The notes: generated from the sequence alone by a model not told the origin. Positions 47,541-57,107 are shown, counted from the stretch's first letter. The stretch: 64,000 bases of DNA from Micromonospora echinaurantiaca (GCF_900090235.1 NZ_LT607750.1:6343501-6407500), one strand, 5' to 3'. Made by a program: numbers and translations.

Positions 47541-48655
47541 CGCAGCTTCCCGAAGAAGGTCCGGATGTCGGCCGCGTGCGCCTGCGGCACCTCCATCGCC
47601 ACGAAGTGGCCGCCGGGGTTCCCCTCCGGCCAGTGGATGATCGTGTTGTGCCGCTCGGCGAGGCGGCGGATGAGCGCCGGCCCGCCCCCGTAGACGCCGC
47701 TGGGCACCCGGGCCTGCCCCTTGGGCCAGGCGAACGAGGTGTTGTCGTACATGAACCAGGACGAGGTGCCGGCGGTGCCGGTCAGCCACCACAGCGTCGC
47801 GTTGGCCAGGATCTGGTCGCGGGCGATGGCCTGCTCGGGGGTGTCCGCCGTGACGGTGAACTCCTTGAACTTCTGCACCAGCCAGGCCAGCAGCCCGACC
47901 GGGGAGTCCTGCCAGGCGTACGCGAAGGTCTGCGGCGCGGCCCGCAGCAGCGCGTGGTGGTCGACGCCGCCGCTCATCCACTGCTGCATCTCGGCCCAGA
48001 GGGCGCGCTCGCTGTCGCTCATCCCGGGCACGTCGGCCTCGGTGGGGAAGCCGAACCCGCCGTCGATGTGGACGCCGACCACGTGCTCAGGATCCACCAC
48101 CGCCACCTCCGGCGCCACGTACGCGCCCAGGTCACCGCCCTGGGTGCCGTACCGGTGGTAGCCGAGGCGGCGCATCAGCTCGGCCCACATCCAGGCGACC
48201 CGGTCGACGGTGAACCCGGTCTCCGGCGGTGCCTGGGAGAAGCCGAAGCCGGGCACCGAGGGCACCACCACGTGGAAGGCGTCCGCCGGGTCGGCCCCGT
48301 ACGCCCGCGGGTCGGTCAGCGGCCCGATCAGCTCGGTGAACTCGACGAAAGAGTTCGGCCAGCCGTGGGTGAGGATCAGCGGCAGCGCGTCCGGCTCGGG
48401 CGAGCGGACGTGCAGGAAGTGCACGTCGAGCCCGTCGATCTCGGTGACGAACTGGGGAAACTCGTTCAGCCGTGCCTCCTGCGCCCGCCAGTCGTACCCG
48501 GTCGCCCAGTGCTCGGCCAGGTCGCGCAGGTAGTCCAGCGGCACCCCGCGGCTCCAGCCGTCGCCGGGCAGCTGCCGGGGCCACCGGGTGCGGGCGAGCC
48601 GGTCGCGCAGGTCGTCGAGGTCAGCTTGCGGGATGTCGATCCGGAAGGGCGTCAT
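47537..48655 (-). CDS. Epoxide hydrolase, alpha/beta-hydrolase fold
   Basis: 372 residues with the EHN N-terminal region ([43 protein letters not shown]) typical of microsomal-type epoxide hydrolases. [10 protein letters not shown] is the oxyanion-hole motif, GGDLGAYVA carries the nucleophile Asp (in GGD), and the C-terminal [10 protein letters not shown] holds the catalytic His. The ATG at 48655 is the family start; the upstream frame is intergenic. It is divergent from the WYL regulator, its likely controller (63-bp spacer). Confidence 0.9.
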   Translation of the reverse strand: MTPFRIDIPQADLDDLRDRLARTRWPRQLPGDGWSRGVPLDYLRDLAEHWATGYDWRAQEARLNEFPQFVTEIDGLDVHFLHVRSPEPDALPLILTHGWPNSFVEFTELIGPLTDPRAYGADPADAFHVVVPSVPGFGFSQAPPETGFTVDRVAWMWAELMRRLGYHRYGTQGGDLGAYVAPEVAVVDPEHVVGVHIDGGFGFPTEADVPGMSDSERALWAEMQQWMSGGVDHHALLRAAPQTFAYAWQDSPVGLLAWLVQKFKEFTVTADTPEQAIARDQILANATLWWLTGTAGTSSWFMYDNTSFAWPKGQARVPSGVYGGGPALIRRLAERHNTIIHWPEGNPGGHFVAMEVPQAHAADIRTFFGKLR

Positions 48656-48718
48656 GCCGACCACGCTAGGCGCCATGTAGGTCAGGTTCTGGCACACATC
48701 GTCGTTAGTCTGGCGACC

Positions 48719-49675
48719 ATGTCCGACACCCCGGCCCGCCTGCTGGCCCTGCTGTCGCTGCTCCAGACCCCCCGCGAGTGGCCCGGCAGCGAGCTGGCCG
48801 CGCGGCTCGACGTCAGCCTGCGCACCATCCGCCGCGACGTGGACCGGCTGCGTGAGCTGGGCTACCCGGTGCAGGCCACGATGGGCGCGATCGGCGGCTA
48901 CCGGCTGGTCGCCGGCAAGGCCCTGCCGCCGCTGCTGCTCGACGACGAGGAGGCGGTGGCCATCGCGGTGGGCCTGCGTACCGCCGCCGGGCACGCGGTC
49001 ACCGGCATCGAGGAGGCATCCGTACGCGCGCTCGCCAAGCTGGAGCAGGTGTTGCCGACCCGGCTGCGGCACCGGGTCGGGGCGCTCGGCGCGGCCACCG
49101 AACCGCTGCTGACCTGGAGCCGGCCGACGGTGGACCCGGAGCAGCTGACCGGGCTGGCCGCCGCCATCGCCAACCGCGAGCGGCTGCGGTTCAGCTACCG
49201 CCGGCACGACGGCGTGAGCGGTGAACGCCGGGTGGAGCCGCACCGGCTGGTGTCGGCCGGGCGCCGGTGGTACCTGGTCGGCTACGACAACGACCGGGAC
49301 GACTGGCGGATGTTCCGGGTGGACCGGATCAGCGAGCCGGTCTCGATCGGGGTGCGTACCGCCGCGCGGGAGTTGCCGGCCGCCGACGCCGCCGCGTACG
49401 TCACCGACAAGCTGACCGAGCTGACCCCGGTGTACCGGGCGGTGGCGACCCTGCACGCACCCGTCGAGGCGGTCGCCGGCCGGGTCGGCGACTCGCCGGC
49501 GGACCTGGTGCCGATCGACGCGCGGAGCTGCCGGCTGACCAGCCACAGCGACACCCTGGACTGGCTGGCCTGGCGGCTGCTGACGCTGGGCTGCGAGTTC
49601 GAGGTGCACGAACCGCCGGAGCTGGTCGCGTACCTGCGCGAGATCGGCGGCCGGGCCACCCGGGCGGCGGGCTGA
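48719..49675 (+). CDS. WYL-domain transcriptional regulator (YafY-like)
   Basis: 318 residues. HTH at about 8-55 ([45 protein letters not shown]), WYL domain near 135-310 with [26 protein letters not shown] domains sense ligands or nucleic-acid intermediates. It is divergent from the epoxide hydrolase gene. Confidence 0.9.
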   Translation: MSDTPARLLALLSLLQTPREWPGSELAARLDVSLRTIRRDVDRLRELGYPVQATMGAIGGYRLVAGKALPPLLLDDEEAVAIAVGLRTAAGHAVTGIEEASVRALAKLEQVLPTRLRHRVGALGAATEPLLTWSRPTVDPEQLTGLAAAIANRERLRFSYRRHDGVSGERRVEPHRLVSAGRRWYLVGYDNDRDDWRMFRVDRISEPVSIGVRTAARELPAADAAAYVTDKLTELTPVYRAVATLHAPVEAVAGRVGDSPADLVPIDARSCRLTSHSDTLDWLAWRLLTLGCEFEVHEPPELVAYLREIGGRATRAAG

Positions 49676-49687
49676 TCGCCCCCCCGC

Positions 49688-49734
49688 CGGCGAGGTGGGG
49701 GTGTCGGCGGCGCGGCGCTGCCGCCACCTCGCCG
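49688..49734. terminator. Hairpin between WYL and DUF397 genes
   Basis: Perfect 11-bp arms CGGCGAGGTGG (49688-49698) and CCACCTCGCCG (49724-49734), flanked by TGATCG and CGATCA. It lies between convergent genes. The arm and the following GGGTGTCGGCGG resemble the hairpin at 46190. Confidence 0.7.
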
Positions 49735-49749
49735 ATCAGGGCGTACGCC

Positions 49750-49935
49750 TCAGCGCCGCCGGGCGAAGTCGACGAACGCCCGCCAGTTGTGCGGGCCGAC
49801 GGTGAGCACGGGGCCGGACGGGTCCTTGCTGTCCCGCACCAGGACGACGCCCGGCAGGTTGTCGGCCACCTCGACGCACTCACCCTGCGTGCCGCTGCGG
49901 GTGGACTTGCGCCAGGTCGCGCCGATCAACTCCAC
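49750..49935 (-). CDS. DUF397 domain protein
   Basis: 61 residues: GATWRKSTRSGTQGECVEVADNLPGVVLVRDSKDPSGPVLTVGPHNWRAFVDFAR, the whole DUF397 domain. DUF397 proteins pair with Scr1-type XRE regulators in actinobacteria. It overlaps the regulator gene by 10 bp. Confidence 0.92.
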   Translation of the reverse strand: MELIGATWRKSTRSGTQGECVEVADNLPGVVLVRDSKDPSGPVLTVGPHNWRAFVDFARRR

Positions 49936-50729
49936 GACGCCATCACTTCCTTCATCAGCTCGATCGACTGCCGGCGTGACAATGCCTCACTGCGGACGCT
50001 CTCCCACCTCGACAACAGAGTAGACAGATCCTCATCTCTGTCGACCACCACGCCGCCGAGCTGTGTCCCCAAGTGACCAACCCATCCGCCGTCGTCACCT
50101 CTGGCCAGGACGAATGGCCCGTCCAGCCCGACATGAACGCTGACCTCGGCGGGTATCACATGGACGCTGATGTGCGGAGCCTCCGCGCATTCGATGAGGT
50201 GATCGATCTGCTGGACCATCAACCCACGAAAGCCCTCGTCGGCACGGCGGAGAACTGCTTCTTCGATGACCGCTACGAACTTGGGTGGGTCCGGTCGGAG
50301 AAAGACCGACTTCCGATCCATGCGGACGGCCAGCCGCCGCTCCACCTCGTCATCGCTGATCGCGTCGTCGCAGCGGATCAGGGCGCGGGCATAGTTCTCG
50401 GTCTGAAGCAGCCCGGGAATCAAGCTCGGCTGGTAGTACCGGAGCTGCTGCGCGCGTCGCTCCGCCTCAAGCGAGGGGCGGAACCAGCTCGGCTGGCCGT
50501 CGCGCTCGGCCAGCTTGAGCAGGGACGTCAGCAGGCCGCCGGTGGCCAGCACCTCGTCGGCGCGCCTGAGGAAGAACCGGTCGAGGGGGCGTTGCCCGAG
50601 CTCGACGGCGGACACCTGCGAGCCCGAGAAGTGGACGAGCTTCCCGAACTCCTCCTGGCTCAGCTCGGCCTTCAACCGCAGTCGCCGCAGTTGGGCGCGG
50701 ATCAGGTCGGTGGTCGGTTCGGATTCCAC
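49926..50729 (-). CDS. Scr1-family XRE regulator (DUF5753)
   Basis: 267 residues. HTH at about 12-62 (LRRLRLKAELSQEEFGKLVHFSGSQVSAVELGQRPLD), then the DUF5753 domain with RYYQPSLIPGLLQTENYARALI, VIEEAVLRR and SVHVIPAEVSVHVGLDGPFVLARG. Such pairs control antibiotic production or development in Streptomyces (known for the family). The GTG at 50729 has GGAGGAACT upstream. Operon with DUF397. Confidence 0.9.
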   Translation of the reverse strand: MESEPTTDLIRAQLRRLRLKAELSQEEFGKLVHFSGSQVSAVELGQRPLDRFFLRRADEVLATGGLLTSLLKLAERDGQPSWFRPSLEAERRAQQLRYYQPSLIPGLLQTENYARALIRCDDAISDDEVERRLAVRMDRKSVFLRPDPPKFVAVIEEAVLRRADEGFRGLMVQQIDHLIECAEAPHISVHVIPAEVSVHVGLDGPFVLARGDDGGWVGHLGTQLGGVVVDRDEDLSTLLSRWESVRSEALSRRQSIELMKEVMASWS

Positions 50730-50954
50730 AGTTCCTCCACAGATCCGCCGGCTCCTGCCCGGGGGGTCACGCAATGACGACGGGTCGCTTCGTCCTCGCC
50801 TCGCCCGCCGTCGATGCCTTCCGACAGTAGTCACCTCCACAGCAGAGTGTCATCAGCGGTCGCGCTCGCCAACGGTGGCGGGCGGGCCGCGCCGGGGCCG
50901 CTCCGGTTCCCCCGTGCCGGGCGGCCCCGGCCCCGGCATCCCGAGGAGGTCGAC

Positions 50955-51338
50955 ATGGACGACCAGAGCCGCCGCTACCGACGGCGTCCGGTGTTGGTCG
51001 GCCCGCTGCCCGTGCCCCGCCTCGGCCCGTACGCCGACCGGCCCCGGGCCTATCCGGCGGACCGGGTGCCGCACCTGCCGCTGCGTCCCATGTGGCTGTG
51101 CCGGGCCTGTGGCCGGCCCTGGCCCTGCGCGGAGGCGCGACTGCTGCTCCGGGTCGAGTACGACGGCCGCCCCGTCGACCTGGCCGTCTACCTCTCTGGG
51201 CTCTACCACGAGGCGACCCACGACCTGTTCTGGCTGAACCCGCACGACGGCCCCACCCCGCGCGAACTCTTCGAGCGGTTCGTCGCCTGGGGGCCGTACC
51301 GGCGGCCGGCGGTCGAGCCGGCGGCCGGCGAGCGGTGA
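50955..51338 (+). CDS. Hypothetical actinobacterial protein with a Cys-rich motif
   Basis: 127 residues. WLCRACGRPWPCAEARLLL (about 47-66) places three cysteines that could bind a metal; the rest includes YLSGLYHEATHDLFWLNP and ELFERFVAWG. Similar proteins are common next to Scr1/DUF397 genes; some databases call them flavin reductase, which I would not assert. The ATG has GAGGAGGTCGAC upstream. Divergent from the XRE gene. Confidence 0.7.
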   Translation: MDDQSRRYRRRPVLVGPLPVPRLGPYADRPRAYPADRVPHLPLRPMWLCRACGRPWPCAEARLLLRVEYDGRPVDLAVYLSGLYHEATHDLFWLNPHDGPTPRELFERFVAWGPYRRPAVEPAAGER

Positions 51339-51449
51339 GCAGTCACGACGCTCGCCAGCGCGCCGATGGTTGCCGCCCGGGACGGGGAAGAACTGTCGGA
51401 TAACAACAGTGATCGGCGGCAACTGAGGTCCGGAAGGGACGCGTCTTGG

Positions 51450-52622
51450 GTGGCGTCACAACGTGATCCACTCCCGAGAGGCCACCCCCATGGACAGCAT
51501 CCTCACCCCCGTACCGTCTTCACCTCGGCGCTGCGGCGGGCCCTGCGGCCGCGCGTGCTGATGAGTGCCGCGGCGCTGGTGCTGCTCCCCGTCGCTGCCG
51601 CCGGCTGCGGCGCGCCGGCCCCGACCACCGCCGCCAACCCCCCGGCGGACACCGCCACCACCGAGGCGGCCGCGGTGAGCGTCGCCGCCACCGACCAGGG
51701 CGGCGCGGGCGGCTCCGCGACGGCCCACCCCCGCCCGTCGGCTCCCTCGGGTGGCGCCAGCCAGCTGAGCTGGCCGCAGCTCACCTGGCACTCCGCGCAG
51801 GCTTACGGCACGGACGACGCCCCGGCCCGGATCTGGCGCAGCACCCCGGACGGGCGTTGGGAGCTGGTCCGCGAGGGACGCCCCGGTGACCGGGTGGCGG
51901 CCGGCGAGGTGGTCGCCTCCCCGGACGGCCGGCGGGCGGCCTGGCGGTCGACGAACCCGCACCGCCTGACGATCAGTGCTTTCGAGGGCGGGTCGGCGGT
52001 GTCGGTGCCGATCGCGGGCACCCTGAGCTGCACGCCGCGCTGGATCGACAACCTCACGGTGGTGTACACCGAGGGCAGCGAGCGCGACTGGACGGTGGTC
52101 GGGGTCCGGGTCGACGGCAAGGGTCGCCACGTCATCGCCACCCACCAGCGCAGCTGCCCGGTCGTCGCGAACGGCATGATCGGCTTCGTCGAGGACCGGT
52201 CGTTGCGCCTCGGTGACTCCAGCGGGGCCTTCCGCACCGTCCAGCCCCGCATCCCCGGCGACCTGAAGATCCACAGCCTGGCCGGCTTCTCGCTGGACGG
52301 CCGGCACGTCGTGGTCAGCACCCACGTGCCGAGCCCGGGCGAGTGCGGCTGCACCTGGCGGATCCGCAACTACCGGGTGGACGTCGCCACCGGCGCCGCC
52401 ACCGAGCTGACTCCGCTCGACCCGGCGTGGACCAAGGCCACCGGCCACGGCGCCATCAAGCAGGTCCGCTTCCTGCCTGGCGGCACGCTGGTCGCCCAGG
52501 TCGACACCGGCACCTACGGCGACGACGCGCCCGCCTACCGGCTGGTCCGGTACGCCGTGGACGGCCGGGTGCTGGGGAGCCTGAAGGTGCCGGCCGGCAC
52601 CCCGCGGGGCTACCTGCTCTGA
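51450..52622 (+). CDS. Putative lipoprotein with beta-propeller-like repeats
   Basis: About 390 residues from the GTG at 51450; the exact start is uncertain and an ATG at 51561 (MSAAALVLL) is an alternative. A hydrophobic stretch ending in VAAAGC is a lipobox, so the cysteine is probably lipid-modified on the cell surface. The mature part has repeats such as VASPDGRRAAWRS and FSLDGRHVVVSTHV, like TolB-type propellers and like the propeller genes at 45003 and 54737. No sigma gene is adjacent. Confidence 0.65.
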   Translation: MASQRDPLPRGHPHGQHPHPRTVFTSALRRALRPRVLMSAAALVLLPVAAAGCGAPAPTTAANPPADTATTEAAAVSVAATDQGGAGGSATAHPRPSAPSGGASQLSWPQLTWHSAQAYGTDDAPARIWRSTPDGRWELVREGRPGDRVAAGEVVASPDGRRAAWRSTNPHRLTISAFEGGSAVSVPIAGTLSCTPRWIDNLTVVYTEGSERDWTVVGVRVDGKGRHVIATHQRSCPVVANGMIGFVEDRSLRLGDSSGAFRTVQPRIPGDLKIHSLAGFSLDGRHVVVSTHVPSPGECGCTWRIRNYRVDVATGAATELTPLDPAWTKATGHGAIKQVRFLPGGTLVAQVDTGTYGDDAPAYRLVRYAVDGRVLGSLKVPAGTPRGYLL

Positions 52623-52638
52623 CCCACGGCACGAACGG

Positions 52639-52677
52639 GAACGGCGGGCCACACCGACGGGGGGTGGCCCGCCGTTC
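52639..52677 (+). terminator. Terminator after the lipoprotein gene
   Basis: Perfect 14-bp stem GAACGGCGGGCCAC/GTGGCCCGCCGTTC with an 11-base loop, 17 bp after the stop. Confidence 0.8.
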
Positions 52678-52781
52678 GCCGTACGGCGTGGGGGTCGCCA
52701 CACCGACCCGGTGGCCGGGCCACCACGGCGACCGGCCGGTGGAAGACTGACCGACCGACGCGGATCGGACCGGAGGCCGGA

Positions 52782-53558
52782 GTGGCAGACGTGCGCTGGC
52801 GCAGTTACGTGGCGGTGGGGGACAGCTTCACCGAGGGGATGGACGACCCGTACCCGGACGGCACCTACCGGGGCTGGGCCGACCTGGTCGCCACCCGGCT
52901 CGCCGCCGAGGCCGGCCCCGACTTCCGGTACGCGAACCTGGCCATCCGGGGCCGGCTCTTCCCGGACGTGGTGGCCAACCAGGTGCCCGAGGCGGTCGCC
53001 ATGAAGCCCGATCTGATCAGCTTCGCGGCCGGCGGGAACGATGTCCTCCGCCGCACCTTCGACCCGGACGCCCTGGTCGCCCGCTTCGACGACGTGGTGC
53101 GGGAACTGCGCTCCGGCGGCGCCGACGTGGTCCTCTTCCGGTTCGCCGACGTGATGGCCCGGCTGCCCGGGCAGCGGCTCGTCGCGCCCCGGGTGGAACT
53201 GCTCAACCGGGCGGTGGGCGAGACCGCCGAGCGGCACGGCGCGATCCTGGTCGACCTGTACGCCGACGACACCTACCTCAACCCGATGCTGTGGAGCACC
53301 GACCGGCTGCACCTCTCTCCGGCCGGGCACCGGCGGGTGGCCGCGCAGGTGTTGGGCGCGCTCGGCGTCGGCTGCGACGACGATTGGCTGCTGGTGCCCG
53401 ACCGCCCACTGCCGAAGCCGTGGCTGGTCGCCCGCGCGGACGACCTGCGTTGGGTCGGCCAGCACCTGGCCCCCTGGATCAAGCGCCGCCTGACGGGCCG
53501 CTCCTCCGGCGACACCGTCACGGCCAAGCGCCCCACGTTGTCCCCGATCACCGACTGA
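52782..53558 (+). CDS. SGNH/GDSL hydrolase
   Basis: 258 residues of the SGNH superfamily, lipases and esterases. Block I: YVAVGDSFTEG with the nucleophile Ser. Block III: GGNDVLRR. Block V: STDRLHLSPAGHRR with the catalytic Asp and His. No signal peptide is seen, so it is probably cytoplasmic. GTG start with GGAGGCCGGAG upstream. Confidence 0.9.
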   Translation: MADVRWRSYVAVGDSFTEGMDDPYPDGTYRGWADLVATRLAAEAGPDFRYANLAIRGRLFPDVVANQVPEAVAMKPDLISFAAGGNDVLRRTFDPDALVARFDDVVRELRSGGADVVLFRFADVMARLPGQRLVAPRVELLNRAVGETAERHGAILVDLYADDTYLNPMLWSTDRLHLSPAGHRRVAAQVLGALGVGCDDDWLLVPDRPLPKPWLVARADDLRWVGQHLAPWIKRRLTGRSSGDTVTAKRPTLSPITD

Positions 53559-53571
53559 CCCACCCCCCCTT

Positions 53572-53653
53572 CCCCCGCGATCTTGCACTTTCGGCCCTCG
53601 TTTCGTTGTCATATGACCCTTCTGCCCGGGCAGAAGGTGCAAGATCGCGGGGG
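53572..53653. repeat. 82-bp palindromic intergenic repeat, copy 1
   Basis: Perfect 17-bp terminal inverted repeats CCCCCGCGATCTTGCAC (53572-53588) and GTGCAAGATCGCGGGGG (53637-53653) enclose GTCATATGAC (53608-53617) and CTTCTGCCCGGGCAGAAG (53619-53636), both perfect palindromes. It lies between the SGNH gene and sseA. A second copy sits at 63191-63266. No transposase or target-site duplication is obvious. Confidence 0.9.
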
Positions 53654-53747
53654 TGGTCCGGGGAGGGCGCGGGTTGTGCAGCGCATCTGCTGCACTCGAT
53701 CTGGGATGGCCGCTCGGCGGGGCGGGATCCGGCGTACCTTGGGGATC

Positions 53748-54650
53748 ATGTCTGTGCCGAGCGATCCCGATCCCCGACTCCAGTCCTACGCGGACCCGCA
53801 GCGGCTGGTCACCACCGGCTGGCTGGCCGAGCACCTGGGCGACGAGGGCCTCGTCGTGGTCGAGTGCGACGAGGACGTGCTGCTCTACGACACCGGCCAC
53901 CTTCCCGGCGCCTTGAAGATCGACTGGCACCTGGAGCTGAACGACCAGGTGACCCGCGACTACCTCGACGCGAAGAGTTTCGCCGAACTCTGCGCCGCCA
54001 AGGGCATCGGCCGGGACGACACGGTCGTCTTCTACGGCGACAACTTCAACTGGTGGGCCGCGTACGCCCTCTGGGTCTTCTCCCTCTTCGGCCACCCGGA
54101 CGTGCGGCTGCTCGACGGCGGCCGGCAGAAGTGGATCGCCGAGGGGCGGGAGCTGACCCGCGACAAGGTGACCCGGCCGCGCGCCGACTACCCGGTGCCG
54201 CAGCGCGACGACGCGCCGATCCGGGCCTACCGCGAGCAGGTGATGGCGCACGTGGCGGCCGGCCGGCCGCTGGTCGACGTCCGCTCGCCCGGCGAGTACA
54301 CCGGCGAGATGCTGCACATGCCGGACTACCCGCAGGAGGGCGCGCTGCGCGGCGGGCACATCCCGGGCGCCGTCAACAAGCCGTGGAAGTCCGCGGCCAA
54401 CGACGACGGCACCTTCAAGTCGCCCGACGAGCTGAAGGCCATCTACGCCGACCAGCTCGGGCTGAGCCCGGCCGACGACATCGTGGCGTACTGCCGGATC
54501 GGCGAGCGGTCCAGCCACACCTGGTTCGTGTTGCGCCACCTGCTCGGCTACCCGCAGGTGCGCAACTACGACGGCTCGTGGACCGAGTGGGGCAACCTGG
54601 TCCGCGCCCCCGTCGTGAAGGGCGACCAGCCCGGCGGGCTGGAGAGCTGA
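53748..54650 (+). CDS. sseA: Thiosulfate sulfurtransferase, rhodanese (SseA-like)
   Basis: 300 residues with two rhodanese modules. The inactive first module has [20 protein letters not shown] and [24 protein letters not shown]. The active-site loop [10 protein letters not shown] has the catalytic Cys at about 249 in the second module. It transfers sulfane sulfur from thiosulfate. ATG at 53748 is the family start; an upstream frame through the palindromic repeat is not coding. Confidence 0.93.
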   Translation: MSVPSDPDPRLQSYADPQRLVTTGWLAEHLGDEGLVVVECDEDVLLYDTGHLPGALKIDWHLELNDQVTRDYLDAKSFAELCAAKGIGRDDTVVFYGDNFNWWAAYALWVFSLFGHPDVRLLDGGRQKWIAEGRELTRDKVTRPRADYPVPQRDDAPIRAYREQVMAHVAAGRPLVDVRSPGEYTGEMLHMPDYPQEGALRGGHIPGAVNKPWKSAANDDGTFKSPDELKAIYADQLGLSPADDIVAYCRIGERSSHTWFVLRHLLGYPQVRNYDGSWTEWGNLVRAPVVKGDQPGGLES

Positions 54651-54660
54651 GCGGTCCGCC

Positions 54661-54695
54661 GGCCCCGCGCACCGGTTCGCGGTCGCGCGGGGTCC
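54661..54695. terminator. GC-rich hairpin between convergent genes
   Basis: GGCCCCGCGC pairs with GCGCGGGGTCC allowing one G-T pair, 11 bp after the sseA stop. It can end both the plus-strand sseA transcript and the minus-strand propeller gene transcript. Confidence 0.5.
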
Positions 54696-54736
54696 GGCCC
54701 CTTCCGCGGCGCGACCCCGGGGCGGTGCGACGGGGC

Positions 54737-55918
54737 TCAGCCGGCGGCGAGGGAGACCTCGCCGTACAGGTCGCGGACCACCCCGGTGATCTCCCCGGTC
54801 TCCGGCTGCCAGCGCAGCAGCCCGCCCGGATCGTGGCGGAGCAGCACCGCGCCGTCGGCGTCCCAGCCGAGCACCTCGCAGCAGCCCTTCCAGCGGTCCC
54901 GGCCCAGGTCGAGCAGGCGGGTCACCACGCCGGTGCGGGCGTTCAGCACCGCCACCCCCTCGACCCCCTGGAACTGGCCGGTGGTGAGCCAGCCGGCCCG
55001 GGCCACCAGGTCGCCGTGCCGCCAGCCGCGCCCGTAGAACTCGTCGACCCGGTTGCCGCTGGGCAGCGCGCGCAGGTCGAGCGGGGTGTCGCCGCGCATC
55101 GTCTCGTCGCCGCTCCACTGCCGCAGCCGCAGGCTCTCCAGGGCGCCACCCACCTCCAGCAGGCCGTCCGTCGGTTGCGCCGGGTCGGGGGTGACCAGAT
55201 CCCAGGGGTACGCCTTCAGCCGCCGGGCGGCCCCGCTGCTCCGGTCCACCTCGTACGTGGCGGCCTCGTCGCCGACCAGGAGCCGGTCGCCGGCCCAGAG
55301 GACGTGCTCCAGGTAGCCCTTGAGCGGGTAGCGGCTGACCGTCGCGGTGGTCAGGTCGACCACGGCGACCAGGTCGGTCTGGGCGAAGGCGGCCAGCCGC
55401 CCGTCCGGGGAGAGGCTGCCGGTCTTCAGCGGCACCGCGTGGTTGCCCTCGGCGTCTCGGGTGCGGGCCGGGGTGAACACGTCGAGGTCGCGCACGATGC
55501 CGTCGTCGCCGAGCACCCGGATCCGCCCCTCGACGCCGGTCGCCGGGTCGACCGGCTGGTAGAGGGCCAGCGCCTGGCGGACCGGGCGGGCGGAGAGCGG
55601 TGCGGCCACCGGGTCGCCGAGGCGGCCGAGCGGGTCACCGGGATAGCTCAGCCGCTCCGGCGGCCGCTGCACCGGCGACGCGCTCGGCACCGGGCGTACG
55701 GTCGGCGTGGCGGGCGTGATCGGCGCCGGCCCGTCGGCGGGGCGCAGGGCCAGCGCCGTACCGCCGGAGAGCAGGACCACCGCCACCGCGGCGGCCCCGG
55801 CGGCCCGGCGGTGGCGCCGGACGCGGCGGGCCCGCTCCCAGCCGGCGGACGCGGGATGCGCCGGTTGGACGTCCTCGGTGGCCACGGTCAGCAGCCGGGT
55901 CAGCTCCTCTTCCCTCAC
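54737..55918 (-). CDS. Membrane-anchored beta-propeller protein, partner of the sigma gene
   Basis: 393 residues. A short basic N-terminus (RARRVRRHRR) precedes a membrane helix (AAGAAAVAVVLLSGGTALAL, about 39-58), then a Pro-rich linker and a propeller-like domain with SLSPDGRLAAFAQTDLVAVVDL and LLRHDPGGLLRW repeats. The ATG overlaps the upstream sigma stop by 4 bp. The arrangement copies the pair at 44476-46175. Anti-sigma function is inferred. Confidence 0.75.
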   Translation of the reverse strand: MREEELTRLLTVATEDVQPAHPASAGWERARRVRRHRRAAGAAAVAVVLLSGGTALALRPADGPAPITPATPTVRPVPSASPVQRPPERLSYPGDPLGRLGDPVAAPLSARPVRQALALYQPVDPATGVEGRIRVLGDDGIVRDLDVFTPARTRDAEGNHAVPLKTGSLSPDGRLAAFAQTDLVAVVDLTTATVSRYPLKGYLEHVLWAGDRLLVGDEAATYEVDRSSGAARRLKAYPWDLVTPDPAQPTDGLLEVGGALESLRLRQWSGDETMRGDTPLDLRALPSGNRVDEFYGRGWRHGDLVARAGWLTTGQFQGVEGVAVLNARTGVVTRLLDLGRDRWKGCCEVLGWDADGAVLLRHDPGGLLRWQPETGEITGVVRDLYGEVSLAAG

Positions 55919-56445
55919 GGGTTCACCTCCATCCCGCTGGGCAGGCCGTCCTCGCGGCCCAGCTCGGGCGCCACCTCACGGAGCCGGCGCAGGGCCGCGT
56001 GGCACTGGCTCTTCACCGTGCCGACGGTGACTCCGAGCGCCTCGGCGGTGGCCGTCTCGGTCAGGTCCTCGAAGTAGCGCAGCACCAGCACCGCGCGCTG
56101 CCGGGGCGGCAGTTGACCGAGGGCGGCGTGCAGGGCGAGCCGCAGCTCCCCGTCCCGGTCCCGGGCCGCCCGCTCCGGCGGGTACGCCGCCAGCCACTCC
56201 CGCCGGCGCCGCCGCCACCAGGAGACCGCGTCCCGGTAGAGGATCGCCCGCACGTACGCGGCCGGGTCGCCGTCGCGCACCGCCGGCCAGCGCAGCGCGA
56301 GCTTGAGCAGCGCGTCCTGGAGCAGGTCCTCGGCCTGGTGCCGGTTGCCGCAGATCAGGTACGCGGCGCGCAGCAGCCGGTGCTGGTGCGCCTCGACGAA
56401 GCGGACGTAGCCGTCCCGTCCGTCGTCGGTCGTCGCCGGTGCCAT
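55915..56445 (-). CDS. SigE-family (group 4) sigma factor
   Basis: 176 residues from the ATG at 56445, with GGAGGGTGG upstream; a longer frame to 56496 lacks homology. Region 2: FVEAHQHRLLRAAYLICGNRHQAEDLLQDALLKLALRWPAV. Region 4: LPPRQRAVLVLRYFEDLTETATAEALGVTVGTVKSQCHAALRRLR. Paralogue of the gene at 44476, with a membrane-propeller partner. Confidence 0.9.
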   Translation of the reverse strand: MAPATTDDGRDGYVRFVEAHQHRLLRAAYLICGNRHQAEDLLQDALLKLALRWPAVRDGDPAAYVRAILYRDAVSWWRRRRREWLAAYPPERAARDRDGELRLALHAALGQLPPRQRAVLVLRYFEDLTETATAEALGVTVGTVKSQCHAALRRLREVAPELGREDGLPSGMEVNP

Positions 56446-56520
56446 CCACCCTCCCTCCGGCCGGCCGCCGCGTTCGGCGTCACCAGCCAGACGCACCGGA
56501 ACCCGGAAAAGGTTGGGCGG

Positions 56521-57093
56521 TCAGGCGCCGGGGGTGCCCAGCAGGTAGCGCTGGACGGTCGGCGCGACCCAGGCGACCAGGTCGGCCCGGTCCATCTCGA
56601 CCATGGGCGGCAGCCGCAGCACGTAGCGGGTGAGCGCCAGCCCGAGCATCTGGCTGGCGAACAGCCCGGCCCGCCGGGGCAGGTCCGCGGGTGCGGCCTG
56701 GGCCACCGCCGGAGCGACCTGCTCGGCGAAGATGGCCCGGATCCGTTCGGCCGCGCCCGGGTTGGTGGCCGCCGTACGCAGCAGCGCGGCCATCGTCTCG
56801 TCGCTCTCCCAGCGGTCGAGGAAGTGCCGGACCAGCACCTCGCCGAGCTGGTTGGGCGGTACGTCGGCCAGGTCGGGCAGCCGCAGGTCGAACTCGGCGG
56901 CGGCGGCGAACAGCCCCTCCTTGCTGCCGTAGTAGCGCATCACCATCGACGGGTCGATCCGCGCGTCGGCAGCGATGGCCCGGATGGTGGCCCGGTCGTA
57001 GCCCTCCGCGGCGAAGCGCTCCCGGGCGGCACGGAGGATCGCGGCCCTCGTGGCGTCGGAGCGGCGGGGACGGGTCGCGGTCGGCTCGGTCAT
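56521..57093 (-). CDS. TetR-family repressor
   Basis: 190 residues. HTH at about 14-60: ATRAAILRAARERFAAEGYDRATIRAIAADARIDPSMVMRYYGSKEGLF. The rest is a helical ligand domain. It is divergent from the FAD monooxygenase gene; palindromic sites in the spacer are its likely operators. Confidence 0.92.
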   Translation of the reverse strand: MTEPTATRPRRSDATRAAILRAARERFAAEGYDRATIRAIAADARIDPSMVMRYYGSKEGLFAAAAEFDLRLPDLADVPPNQLGEVLVRHFLDRWESDETMAALLRTAATNPGAAERIRAIFAEQVAPAVAQAAPADLPRRAGLFASQMLGLALTRYVLRLPPMVEMDRADLVAWVAPTVQRYLLGTPGA

Positions 57094-57107
57094 GCCTACG
57101 ACCGTAT

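Noticed and set aside
51456..55118. 1,220-residue minus-strand frame
   Set aside because: It runs antisense through four recognisable genes and has random-looking composition.
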